Shown here piece after piece: positions 47,601-60,400 of a stretch of 64,000 bases of DNA (positions are counted from its first letter, which is position 1; the number at the start of each line of letters is the position of its first letter). A program made the translations under genes and the position numbers. The notes below the pieces were generated by a model. It did not search any database. It was not told where the DNA came from and saw only the letters and a list, made by a program, of their open reading frames with translations. This stretch comes from Glebionis coronaria (taxonomy: Eukaryota > Streptophyta > Magnoliopsida > Asterales > Asteraceae), in NCBI GenBank assembly GCA_025667525.1, contig CM046881.1:25803580-25867579 (forward strand). The letters are read 5' to 3'.

Positions 47601-50600
47601 AGAAATAGAGTGCCAAACATAATCAATAACATATAAAAACAGATTTAGATTGAAATTATGTAACAACGTGGGCTGCAATAAAATCGTTATAACATGTGAT
47701 ACATGACTCTGTTTCAAGACCACAACTAAGAAAATGGATCCTTGAAATAAGGATTAGTTTTATCTAGGCAAAGATTGGTCAAAAGTGACTAAACCTGATA
47801 AAAAACTGATGCAAATCGACAATAAACAGTCAAAACATTACCGTAACCGGCTAAAATCATCCAAACATAAGAAAAAACATCTAAATTTATTTCTAGTCCA
47901 TATGGACCACATCAAAACCGGTCAAAATGTTTTAGCCCGGATTCTAGATGGATGAAACACGTATATGTATTTTCTTTGTTTAGTTTTGGCTAGTATAAAA
48001 GTTGGTCAGCTAGTATTTGAGGTAGTTAAGAATGCACTAGACAAAGAGCATCTCGACGACAAATTATAATATAAAGGTCAAGATATGAGTGTGTTTTAAC
48101 AACAAGTTGTGTTATTTGACCAAGAAAACAATGATATTGTTTATCCTTGTGAAGCCTACATAAAAGAATAATATACAAAAAAAGGACAACTATTTTTTGA
48201 CATTTCGTGTAGGAGGATCATGCTTCTGTATTATATGACTCTGAAATATTTGATTCCTTATTTTATTCTATTTAAACTGAGACCCATAAGGAAATTGAGT
48301 GCCAAACATAATGGCTAACATATAAAAACAAATTTAGATTGAAATTATCTGACACGTGGACTGCAACAAAATCGTCATAACATGTGACACATGAGTCCGT
48401 CTCAAGACCACAACTAAGAAAATGGGTCCTTGAAATAATGATTCATTTTATCTAGGCAAACATTGGTCAAATGCGACTAAACATGATAAAAAATTGATGA
48501 AAATCGACCATAAACAGCCAAAACATTGCCGTAACCGGCTGAAATCATCCAAACATAAGAAAAACATCTAAATTAATTTCTAGTCCATATGGACCACATA
48601 GAAACCGGTCAAAATGTTTTCGACCGGATTCTAGATGGATGAAACACGTATATGTATTTTCTTTGTTTAGTTTTGGTCGTGTTTTACCTAGTATAAAAGT
48701 TGGTCAGCTAGTATTTGAGGTAGTTGAGAACGCACTAGACAAAGAGCATCTCGACGACACATTATAATATAAAGGTCAAGATATGAGTGTGGTCTAACAA
48801 CACGTTGTGTTATTTGACCAAGAAAACAATGATATTATTTATCCTTGTGAAGCCTACACAGGTGAATAATATACAAAAAAATGACAAGTATTTTTTGACA
48901 TTTCATGTCGGAGGATCATGCTTCTGTATAATATGACTCTGAAATATTTGATTCCATATTTGACTCTATTTAAATTGAGACCCGTCAAGATATAGAGTGC
49001 CAAACATAATTGCTAACATATAAAAACAGATATGATTGAAAGTATCTCACAACATGGGCTGCAATAAAATCGTCATAACATGTGATACATGACTCTGTTT
49101 CAAGATCACAACTAAGAAAATGGATCCTTGAAATAAGGATTAATTTTACCTAGGCAAACATTGGTCAAAAGCGACTAAACTTGATAAAAAAACTGATGGA
49201 AATCGACCATAAACAGCCAAAACATTGCCGTAACCGGCTGAAATCATCCAAACATAAGAAAAAAATCTAAATTTATTTCTAGTCCATATGGACCACATAG
49301 AAACCGGTCAAAATGTTTTCGACTGGATTCTAGATAGATGAAACACGTATATGTATTTTCTTTGTTTAGTTTTGGTCGTGTTTTTCCTAGTATTTGAGGT
49401 ACTTGAGAATGCACTAGACATAGAGCATCTCGACAACACATTATAATATAAAGGTCAAGATATGAGTGTGGTCTAACAACACGTTATGTTATTTGACCAA
49501 GAAAACAATGATATTATTTATCCTTGTGAAGCCTACACAGGTGAATAACATACAAAAAAAGGCCAAGTATTTTTTGACATTTCATGTAGGAGGATCATGC
49601 TTCTGTATTATATGAATCTGAAATATTTGATTCCATATTTGATTCTATTTAAATTGAGACCCGTCAAGAAATAGAGTACCAAACATAATCGCTAACATAT
49701 AAAAACAGATTTAGATTGAAATTATCTAACAACGTGGGTTGCAATAAAATCGTCATAACATGTGATACATGACTCCGTTTCAAGAGCACAACTAAGAAAG
49801 TGGATCCTTGAAATAAGGATTAATTTTACCTAGGCAAACATTGGTCAAAAGCGACTAAATTTGATAAAAAACTGATGCAAATCGACCATAAACAGCCAAA
49901 ATATTGGGGCAATATTGGGCGAAATCATCCAAACATAAGAAAAAACATCTAAATTTATTTCTAGTGCATATGGACCACATAGAAACCGGTCAAAATGTTT
50001 TCGCCCGGATTCTAGATGGATGAATCACGTATATGTATTTTCTTTGTTTAGTTTTGGTCGTGTTTTACCTAGTATAAAAGTTGGTCAACTAGTATTTGAG
50101 GTAGTTGAGAATGCACTTGACAAAGAGCATCTCGACGATACATTATAATATAAAGGTCAAGATATAAGTGTGGTCTAACAACACGTTGTGTTGTTTGACC
50201 AAGAAAACAATGATATTGTTTATCCTTGTGAAGCCTACACAGGTGAATGATATACAATAAAGGACAAGTATTTTTTGACATTTCATGTAGGAGGATCATG
50301 CTTCTGTATTATATGACTCTGAAATATTTGATTCCATGTTTGATTCTATTTAAATTTAGACCCGTCAAGAAATAGAGTGCCAAACATAATTATTAACATA
50401 TAAAAACAAATTTAGATTGAAATTATCTGACACGTGGGCTGCAATAAAATCGTCATAACATGTGATACATGACTCCGTTTCAAGATCACAACTAAGAAAA
50501 TGGATCCTTGAAATAAGGATTAATATTATCTAGGCAAACATTGGTCAAAAGCGACTAAACCTGATATAAAATTGATGAAAATCGACCATAAACAGCCAAA

Positions 50601-52325
50601 ACATTGCCGTAACCAGCTGAAATCATCCAAACATAAGAAAAACATCTAAATTTATTTCTAGTCCATATGGACCACATAGAAACAGGTCAAAATGTTTTCG
50701 ACCGGATTCTAGATGGATGAAACACGTATATGTATTTTCTTTGTTTAGTTTTGGTCGTGTTTTACCTAGTATAAAAGTTGGTCAGCTAGTATTTGAGGTA
50801 GTTGAGAACGCACTAGACAAAGAGCATCTCGACGACACATTATTATATAAAGGTCAAGATATGAGTGTGGTCTAACAACACGTTATGTTATTTGACCAAG
50901 AAAACAATGATATTATTTATCCTTGTGAAGCCTACACAGGTGAATAATATACAAAAAAAGGACAAGTATTTTTTGACATTTCATGTAGGAGGATCATGCT
51001 TCTGTATTATATGACTCTGAAATATTTGATTCCATATTTGACTCTATTTAAATTGAGACCCGTCAAGAAATAGAGTGCCAAACATAATTGCTAACATATA
51101 AAAACAGATATAGATTGAAAGTATCTCACAACGTGGCCTGCAATAAAATCGTCATAACATGTGATACATGACTCTGTTTCAAGATCACAACTAAGAAAAT
51201 GGATCCTTGAAATAAGGATTAATTTTATCTAGGTAAACATTGGTCAAAAGCGACTAAACTTGATAAAAAAACTGATGAAAATCGACCATAAACAGCCAAA
51301 ACATTGCCGTAACCGGCTGAAATCATCCAAACATAAGAAAAAAATCTAAATTTATTTCTAGTCCATATGGACCACATAGAAACCGGTCAAAATGTTTTCG
51401 ACTGGATTCTAGATAGATGAAACACGTATATGTATTTTCTTTGTTTAGTTTTGGTCGTGTTTTTCCTAGTATTTGAGGTACTTGAGAATGCACTAGACAT
51501 GGAGCATCTCGACAACACATTATAATATAAAGGTCAAGATATGAGTGAGGTCTAACAACACGTTGTGTTGTTTGACCAAGAAAACAATGATATTATTTAT
51601 CCTTGTGAAGCCTACACAGGTGAATAATATACAAAAAAAGGCCAAGTATTTTTTGACATTTCATGTAGGAGGATCATGCTTCTGTATTATATGAATCTGA
51701 AATATTTGATTCCATATTTGATTCTATTTAAATTGAGACCCGTCAAGAAATAGAGTACCAAACATAATCGCTAACTTATAAAAACAGATTTAGATTGAAA
51801 TTATCTGACAACGTGGGTTGCAATAAAATCGTCATAACATGTGATACATGACTCCGTTTCAAGAGCACAACTAAGAAAGTGGATCCTTGAAATAAGGATT
51901 AATTTTATCTAGGCAAACATTGGTCAAAAGCGACTAAACTTGATAAAAAACTGATGCAAATCGACCATAAACAGCCAAAATATTGCCGTAACCGGCTGAA
52001 ATCATCCAAACATAAGAAAAAACATCTAAATTTATTTCTAGTGCATATGGACCACATAGAAACCGGTCAAAATGTTTTCGCCCGGATTCTAGATGGATGA
52101 AACACGTATATGTATTTTCTTTGTTTAGTTTTGGTCGTGTTTTACCTAGTATAAAAGTTGGTCAACTAGTATTTGAGGAAGTTGAGAATGAACTAGACAA
52201 AGAGCATCTCGACGATACATTATAAAATAAAGGTCAAGATATAAGTGTGGTCTAACAACACGTTGTGTTGTTTGACCAAGAAAACAATGATATTGTTTAT
52301 CCTTGTGAAGCCTACACAGGTGAAT
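44679..52325 (+). repeat. 11-monomer block, copy 2 (7647 bp)
   Basis: Begins with the same AACATACAAAAAAAAGG variant as copy 1 and follows it with only scattered substitutions (for example T to C near 46491, G to A near 47603) plus one rewritten patch at 49899-49921 that adds 2 bp. The upstream unit at 44499-44678 equals the unit at 52146-52325, as expected for a tandem duplication by unequal exchange in register. Confidence 0.92.
49899..49921. other. Locally rewritten patch in copy 2
   Basis: Where copy 1 reads AATATTGCCGTAACCGGCC (near 42255), copy 2 reads AATATTGGGGCAATATTGGG. The unit-wide conserved GCCGTAACCGGC is lost and AATATTGGG is doubled. Confidence 0.8.
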
Positions 52326-55300
52326 GATATACAAAAAAGGACAAGTATTTTTTGACATTTCATGTAGGAGGATCATGCTTCTGTATTATATGACTCTGAA
52401 ATATTTGATTCCATATTTGATTCTATTTAAATTTAGACTCGTCAAGAAATAGAGTGCCAAACATAATTACTAACATATAAAAACAAATTTAGATTGAAAT
52501 TATCTGACACGTGGGCTGCAATAAAATCGTCATAACATGTGATACATGACTCCGTTTCAAGATCACAACTAAGAAAATGGATCCTTGAAATAAGGATTAA
52601 TATTATCTAGGCAAACATTGGTCAAAAGCGACTAAACCTGATAAAAAACTGATGAAAATCGACCATAAACAGCCAAAACATTGCCGTAACCGGCTGAAAT
52701 CATCCAAACATAAGAAAAACATCTAAATTTATTTCTAGTCCATATGGACCGCATAGAAAACGGTCAAAATGTTTTCGACCGGATTCTAGATGGATGAAAC
52801 ACGTATATGTATTTTCTTTGTTTAGTTTTGGTCGTGTTTTACCTAGTATAAAAGTTGGTCAGCTAGTATTTGAGGTAGTTGAGAACGCACTAGACAAAGA
52901 GCATCTCGACGACACATTATTATATAAAGGTCAAGATATGAGTGTGGTCTAACAACACGTTATGTTATTTGACCAAGAAAACAATGATATTATTTATCCT
53001 TGTGAAGCCTACACAGGTGAATAATATACAAAAAAAGGACAAGTATTTTTTGACATTTCATATAGGAGGATCATGCTTCTGTATTATATGAATCTGAAAT
53101 ATTTGATTCCATATTTGATTCTATTTAAATTGAGACCCGTCAAGAAATAGAGTGCCAAACATAATCGCTAACATATAAAAACAGATTTAGATTGAAATTA
53201 TCTGACAACATGGGTTACAATAAAATCGTCATAACATGTGATACATGACTCCGTTTCAAGAGCACAACTAAGAAAATGGATCCTTGAAATAAGGATTAAT
53301 TTTATCTAGGCAAACATTGGTCAAAAGCGACTAAACCTGATAAAAAACTGATGCAAATCGACCATAAACAGCCAAAATATTGCCGTAACCGGCTGAAATC
53401 ATCCAAACATAAGAAAAAACATCTAAATTTATTTCTAGTGCATATGGACCACATAGAAACCGGTCAAAATGTTTTCGCCCGGATTCTAGATGGATGAAAC
53501 ACGTATATGTATTTTCTTTGTTTAGTTTTGGTCGTGTTTTACCTAGTATAAAAGTTGGTCAACTAGTATTTGAGGAAGTTGAGAATGAACTAGACAAAGA
53601 GCATCTCGACGATACATTATAAAATAAAGGTCAAGATATAAGTGTGGTCTAACAACACGTTGTGTTGTTTGACCAAGAAAACAATGATATTGTTTATCCT
53701 TGTGAAGCCTACACAGGTGAATGATATACAAAAAAGGACAAGTATTTTTTGACATTTCATGTAGGAGGATCATGCTTCTGTATTATATGACTCTGAAATA
53801 TTTGATTCCATATTTGATTCTATTTAAATTTAGACTCGTCAAGAAATAGAGTGCCAAACATAATTACTAACATATAAAAACAAATTTAGATTGAAATTAT
53901 CTGACACGTGGGCTGCAATAAAATCGTCATAACATGTGATACATGACTCCGTTTCAAGATCACAACTAAGAAAATGGATCCTTGAAATAAGGATTAATAT
54001 TATCTAGGCAAACATTGGTCAAAAGCGACTAAACCTGATAAAAAACTGATGAAAATCGACCATAAACAGCCAAAACATTGCCGTAACCGGCTGAAATCAT
54101 CCAAACATAAGAAAAACATCTAAATTTATTTCTAGTCCATATGGACCGCATAGAAAACGGTCAAAATGTTTTCGACCGGATTCTAGATGGATGAAACACG
54201 TATATGTATTTTCTTTGTTTAGTTTTGGTCGTGTTTTACCTAGTATAAAAGTTGGTCAGCTAGTATTTGAGGTAGTTGAGAACGCACTAGACAAAGAGCA
54301 TCTCGAAGACACATTATTATATAAAGGTCAAGATATGAGTGTGGTCTAACAACACGTTATGTTATTTGACCAAGAAAACAATGATATTATTTATCCTTGT
54401 GAAGCCTACACAGGTGAATAATATACAAAAAAAGGACAAGTATTTTTTGACATTTCATATAGGAGGATCATGCTTCTGTATTATATGAATCTGAAATATT
54501 TGATTCCATATTTGATTCTATTTAAATTGAGACCCGTCAAGAAATAGAGTGCCAAACATAATCGCTAACATATAAAAACAGATTTAGATTGAAATTATCT
54601 GACAACATGGGTTACAATAAAATCGTCATAACATGTGATACATGACTCCGTTTCAAGAGCACAACTAAGAAAATGGATCCTTGAAATAAGGATTAATTTT
54701 ATCTAGGCAAACATTGGTCAAAAGCGACTAAACCTGATAAAAAACTGATGCAAATCGACCATAAACTGCCAAAATATTGCCGTAACCGGCTGAAATCATC
54801 CAAACATAAGAAAAAACATCTAAATTTATTTCTAGTGCATATGGACCACATAGAAACCGGTCAAAATGTTTTCGCCCGGATTCTAGATGGATGAAACACG
54901 TATATGTATTTTCTTTGTTTAGTTTTGGTCGTGTTTTACCTAGTATAAAAGTTGGTCAACTAGTATTTGAGGAAGTTGAGAATGAACTAGACAAAGAGCA
55001 TCTCGACGATACATTATAAAATAAAGGTCAAGATATAAGTGTGGTCTAACAACACGTTGTGTTGTTTGACCAAGAAAACAATGATATTGTTTATCCTTGT
55101 GAAGCCTACACAGGTGAATGATATACAAAAAAGGACAAGTATTTTTTGACATTTCATGTAGGAGGATCATGCTTCTGTATTATATGACTCTGAAATATTT
55201 GATTCCATATTTGATTCTATTTAAATTTAGACTCGTCAAGAAATAGAGTGCCAAACATAATTACTAACATATAAAAACAAATTTAGATTGAAATTATCTG

Positions 55301-56330
55301 ACACGTGGGCTGCAATAAAATCGTCATAACATGTGATACATGACTCCGTTTCAAGATCACAACTAAGAAAATGGATCCTTGAAATAAGGATTAATATTAT
55401 CTAGGCAAACATTGGTCAAAAGCGACTAAACCTGATAAAAAACTGATGAAAATCGACCATAAACAGCCAAAACATTGCCGTAACCGGCTGAAATCATCCA
55501 AACATAAGAAAAACATCTAAATTTATTTCTAGTCCATATGGACCGCATAGAAAACGGTCAAAATGTTTTCGACCGGATTCTAGATGGATGAAACACGTAT
55601 ATGTATTTTCTTTGTTTAGTTTTGGTCGTGTTTTACCTAGTATAAAAGTTGGTCAGCTAGTATTTGAGGTAGTTGAGAACGCACTAGACAAAGAGCATCT
55701 CGAAGACACATTATTATATAAAGGTCAAGATATGAGTGTGGTCTAACAACACGTTATGTTATTTGACCAAGAAAACAATGATATTATTTATCCTTGTGAA
55801 GCCTACACAGGTGAATAATATACAAAAAAAGGACAAGTATTTTTTGACATTTCATATAGGAGGATCATGCTTCTGTATTATATGAATCTGAAATATTTGA
55901 TTCCATATTTGATTCTATTTAAATTGAGACCCGTCAAGAAATAGAGTGCCAAACATAATCGCTAACATATAAAAACAGATTTAGATTGAAATTATCTGAC
56001 AACATGGGTTACAATAAAATCGTCATAACATGTGATACATGACTCCGTTTCAAGAGCACAACTAAGAAAATGGATCCTTGAAATAAGGATTAATTTTATC
56101 TAGGCAAACATTGGTCAAAAGCGACTAAACCTGATAAAAAACTGATGCAAATCGACCATAAACTGCCAAAATATTGCCGTAACCGGCTGAAATCATCCAA
56201 ACATAAGAAAAAACATCTAAATTTATTTCTAGTGCATATGGACCACATAAAAACCGGTCAAAATGTTTTCGCCCGGAGTCTAGATGGATGAAACACATAT
56301 CTGTATTTTCTTTGTTTAGTTTTGGTCGTG
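52140..56330 (+). repeat. Dimeric higher-order repeat, 1397 bp, three near-identical copies
   Basis: CCGCATAGAAAACGG recurs at about 52748, 54145 and 55542; TTCATATAGGAGG at 53058, 54456 and 55853; TGAACTAGAC with CATTATAAAATAAAGG at 52190, 53586 and 54983. Copies differ at only a few positions (CTCGACGAC versus CTCGAAGAC, AAACAGCC versus AAACTGCC), so this is the most homogeneous part of the array. Confidence 0.9.
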
Positions 56331-57469
56331 TTTTATCTAGTATAAAAGTTGGTCAACTAGTATTTGAGGTAGTTGAGAATGCACTAGACAAAGAGCATCT
56401 CGACGATACATTATAATATAAAGGTCAAGATATAAGTGTGGTCTAACAACACGTTGTGTTATTTGACCAAGAAAACAATGATATTGTTTATCCTTGTGAA
56501 GCCTACACAGGTGAATAATATACAAAAAAGGACAAGTATTTTTTGACATTTCATGTAGGAGGATCATGCTTCTGTATTATATGACTCTGAAATATTTGAT
56601 TCCATATTTGATTTTATTTAAATTTAGACCCGTCAAGAAATAGAGTGCCAAACAGAATTGCTAACATATAAAAACAGATTTAGATTGAAATTATCGGACA
56701 CGTGGGCTGCAATAAAATCGTCATAACATGTGATACATGACTCCGTTTCAAGATCACAACTAAGAAAATGGATCCTTGAAATAAGGATTAATTTTATCTA
56801 CGCAAACATTGGTCAAAAGCGACTAGACCTGATAAAAAACTGATGAAAATCGACCATAAACAGCCAAAACATTGCCGTAACCGGCTGAAATCATCCAAAC
56901 ATAAGAAAAACATCTAAATTTTTTTCTAGTCCATATGGACCACATAGAAACCCGTCAAAATGTTTTCGACCGGATTCTAGATGGATGAAACACGTATATG
57001 TATTTTCTTTGTTTAGTTTTCGTCGTGTTTTACCTAGTATAAAAGTTGGTCAGCTAGTATTCGAGGTAGTTGAGAATGCACTAGAAAAAGAGCATCTCGA
57101 CGACACATTTTTTTATAAAGGTCAAGATATGAGTGTGGTCTAACATCACGTTGTGTTATTTGACCAAGAAAACAATGATATTATTTATCCTTGTGAAGCT
57201 TACACAGGTGAATAATATACAAAAAAAAGGAAAGTATTTTTTGACATTTCATGTAGGAGGATCATGCTTCTGTATTATATGACTCTGAAATATTTGATTC
57301 TATATTTGATTCTAATTAAATTTAGACCCGTCAAGAAATAGAGTGCCAAACATAATCGCTAACATATAAAAACAGATTTAGATTGAAATTATCTGACAAC
57401 ATGGGTTGCAATAAAGTCGTCATAACATGTGATACATGACTCCGTTTCAAGACCACAACTAAGAAAATG

Positions 57470-60400
57470 GATCCTTGAAATAAGGATTAATTTTATCTAG
57501 GCAAACGTTGGTCAAAAGCGACTAAACCTGATAAAAAAACTGATGCAAATCGACCATAAACAGCCAAAACATTGCCGTAACCGGCTGAAATCATCTAAAC
57601 ATAAGAAAAACATCTAAATTTATTTCTAGTCCATATGGACCACATAGAAACTGGTCAAAATGTTTTCGACCGGATTCTAGATGAATGAAACACGTATATG
57701 TATTTTCTTTGTTTAGTTTTCGTCGTGTTTTACCTAGTATAAAAGTTGGTCAGCTAGTATTTGAGGTAGTTGAGAATGCACTAGACATAGAGCATCTCGA
57801 CGACACATTATAATATAAAGGTCAAGATATGAGTGTGGTCTAACAACATGTTGTGTTATTTGACCAAGAAAACAATGATATTATTTATCCTTGTGAAGCC
57901 TACACAGGTGAATAATATACAAAAAAGGACAAGTATTTTTTGACATTCATGTAGGAGGATCATGCTTCTATATTATATGATTCTGAAATATTTGATTCCA
58001 TATTTGATTCTATTTAAATTGAGACCCGTCAAGAAATAGAGTGCCAAACATAATTGCTAACATATAAAAACAGATTTAGATTGAAATTATCTGACAACGT
58101 GGGCTGCAATAAAATCGTCATAACATGTGATACATGACTCCGTTTCAAGATCACAACTAAGAATATGGATCCTTGAAATAAGGATTTATTTTATCTAGGC
58201 AAACATTGGTTAAAAGCGACTAAATCTGATAAAAAACTTATGAAAATCGTCCATAAACAACCAAAACATTGCCGTAACCGGCTAAAATCATCCAAACATA
58301 AGAAAAACATCTAAATTTATTTCTAGTCCATATGGACCACATAGAAACCGGTCAAAATATTTTCGACCGGATTCTAGATGAATGAAACACGTATATGTAT
58401 TTTCTTTGTTTAGTTTTGGTCGTGTTTTACCTAGTATAAAAGTTGGTCAGCTAGTATTTGAGGTAGTTGAGAATGCACTAGACATAGAGCATCTCGACGA
58501 CACATTATAATATAAAGGTCAAGATATGAGTGTGGTCTAACAACACGTTGTGTTATTTGAACAAGAAAACAATGATATTATTTATCCTTGTGAAGCCTAC
58601 ACAGGTGAATAATATACAAAAAAAGGACAAGTATTTTTTGACATTCATGTAGGAGGTTCATGCTTCTATATTATATGACTCTGAAATATTTGATTCCATA
58701 TTTGATTCTATTTAAATTGAGACCCGTTAAGAAATAGAGTGCCAAACATAATCGCTAACCTATAAAAACAGATTTAGATTGAAATTATCTGACAACGTGG
58801 GCTGCAATAAAATCGTCATAACATGTGATACATGATTCCGTTTCAAGATCACAACTAAGAAAATGGATCCTTGAAATAAGGATTAATTTTATCTAGGCAA
58901 ACATTGGTCAAAAGCGACTAAACCTGATAAAAAAACTGATGAAAATCGACCATAAACAGCCAAAACATTGCCTAACCGGCTGAAATCATCCAAACTAAGA
59001 AAAACATCTAAATTTATTTCTAGTCCATATGGACCACATAGAAACCGGTCAAAATGTTTTCACCGGATTCTAGATGGATGAAACACGTATATGTATTTTC
59101 TTTGTTTAGTTTTGGTCGTGTTTTACCTAGTATAAAAGTTGGTCAGCTAGTATTTGAGGTAGTTGAGAATCCACTAGACAAAGAGCATCTCGATGACACA
59201 TTATAATATAAAGGTCAAGATATGAGTGTGGTCTAACATCACGTTGTGTTATTTGACCAAGAAAACAATGATATTATTTATCCTTGTGAAGCCTACACAA
59301 GTGAATAATATACAAAAAAAGGACAAGTATTTTTTGACATTCATGTAGGAGGATCATGCTTCTATATTATATGACTCTGAAATATTTGATTCCATATTTG
59401 ATTCTATTTAAATTGAGACCCGTCAAGAAATAGAGTGCCAAACATAATTGATAACATATAAAAACAAATTTAGATTGAAATTATCTGACAACGTGGGCTG
59501 CAATAAAATCGTCATAACATGTGATACATGACTCCGTTTCAAGATCACAACTAAGAATATGGATCCTTGAAATAAGGATTTATTTTATCTAGGCAAACAT
59601 TGGTTAAAAGCGACTAAACCTGATAAAAAACTGATGAAAATCGTCCATAAACAACCAAAACATTGCCGTAACCGGCTGAAATCATCCAAACATAAGAAAA
59701 ACATATAAATTTATTTCTAGTCCATATGGACCACATAGAAACCGGTCAAAATGTTTTCGACCGGATTCTAGATGAATGAAACACGTATATGTATTTTCTT
59801 TGTTTAGTTTTGGTCGTGTTTTACCTAGTATAAAAGTTGGTCAGCTAGTATTTGAGGTAGTTGAGAATGCACTAGACATAGAGCATCTCGACGACACATT
59901 ATAATATAAAGGTCAAGATATGAGTGTGGTCTAACAACACGTTGTGTTATTTGACCAAGAAAACAATGATATTATTTATCCTTGTGAAGCCTACACAGGT
60001 GAATAATATACAAAAAAAGGACAAGTATTTTTTGACATTTATGTAGGAGGATCATGCTTCTATATTATATGACTCTGAAATATTTGATTCCATATTTGAT
60101 TCTATTTAAATTGAGACCCGTCAAGAAATAGAGTGCCAAACATAATCGCTAACCTATAAAAACAGATTTAGATTGAAATTATCTGACAACGTGGGCTGCA
60201 ATAAAATCGTCATAACATGTGATACATGACTCCGTTTCAAGATCACAACTAAGAAAATGGATCCTTGAAATAAGGACTAATTTTATCTAGGAAAACATTG
60301 GTCAAAAGCGACTAAACCTGATAAAAAAACTGATGAAAATCGACCATAAACAGCCAAAACATTGCCGTAACCGGCTGAAATCATCCAAACTAAGAAAAAC

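Noticed and set aside
18444..56567. Recurrent minus-strand frames of 60-76 codons in many satellite units
   Set aside because: They repeat with the monomer, lie antisense to the more protein-like plus frame, and are lost in many units by stops or indels. Treated as properties of the satellite, not as genes.
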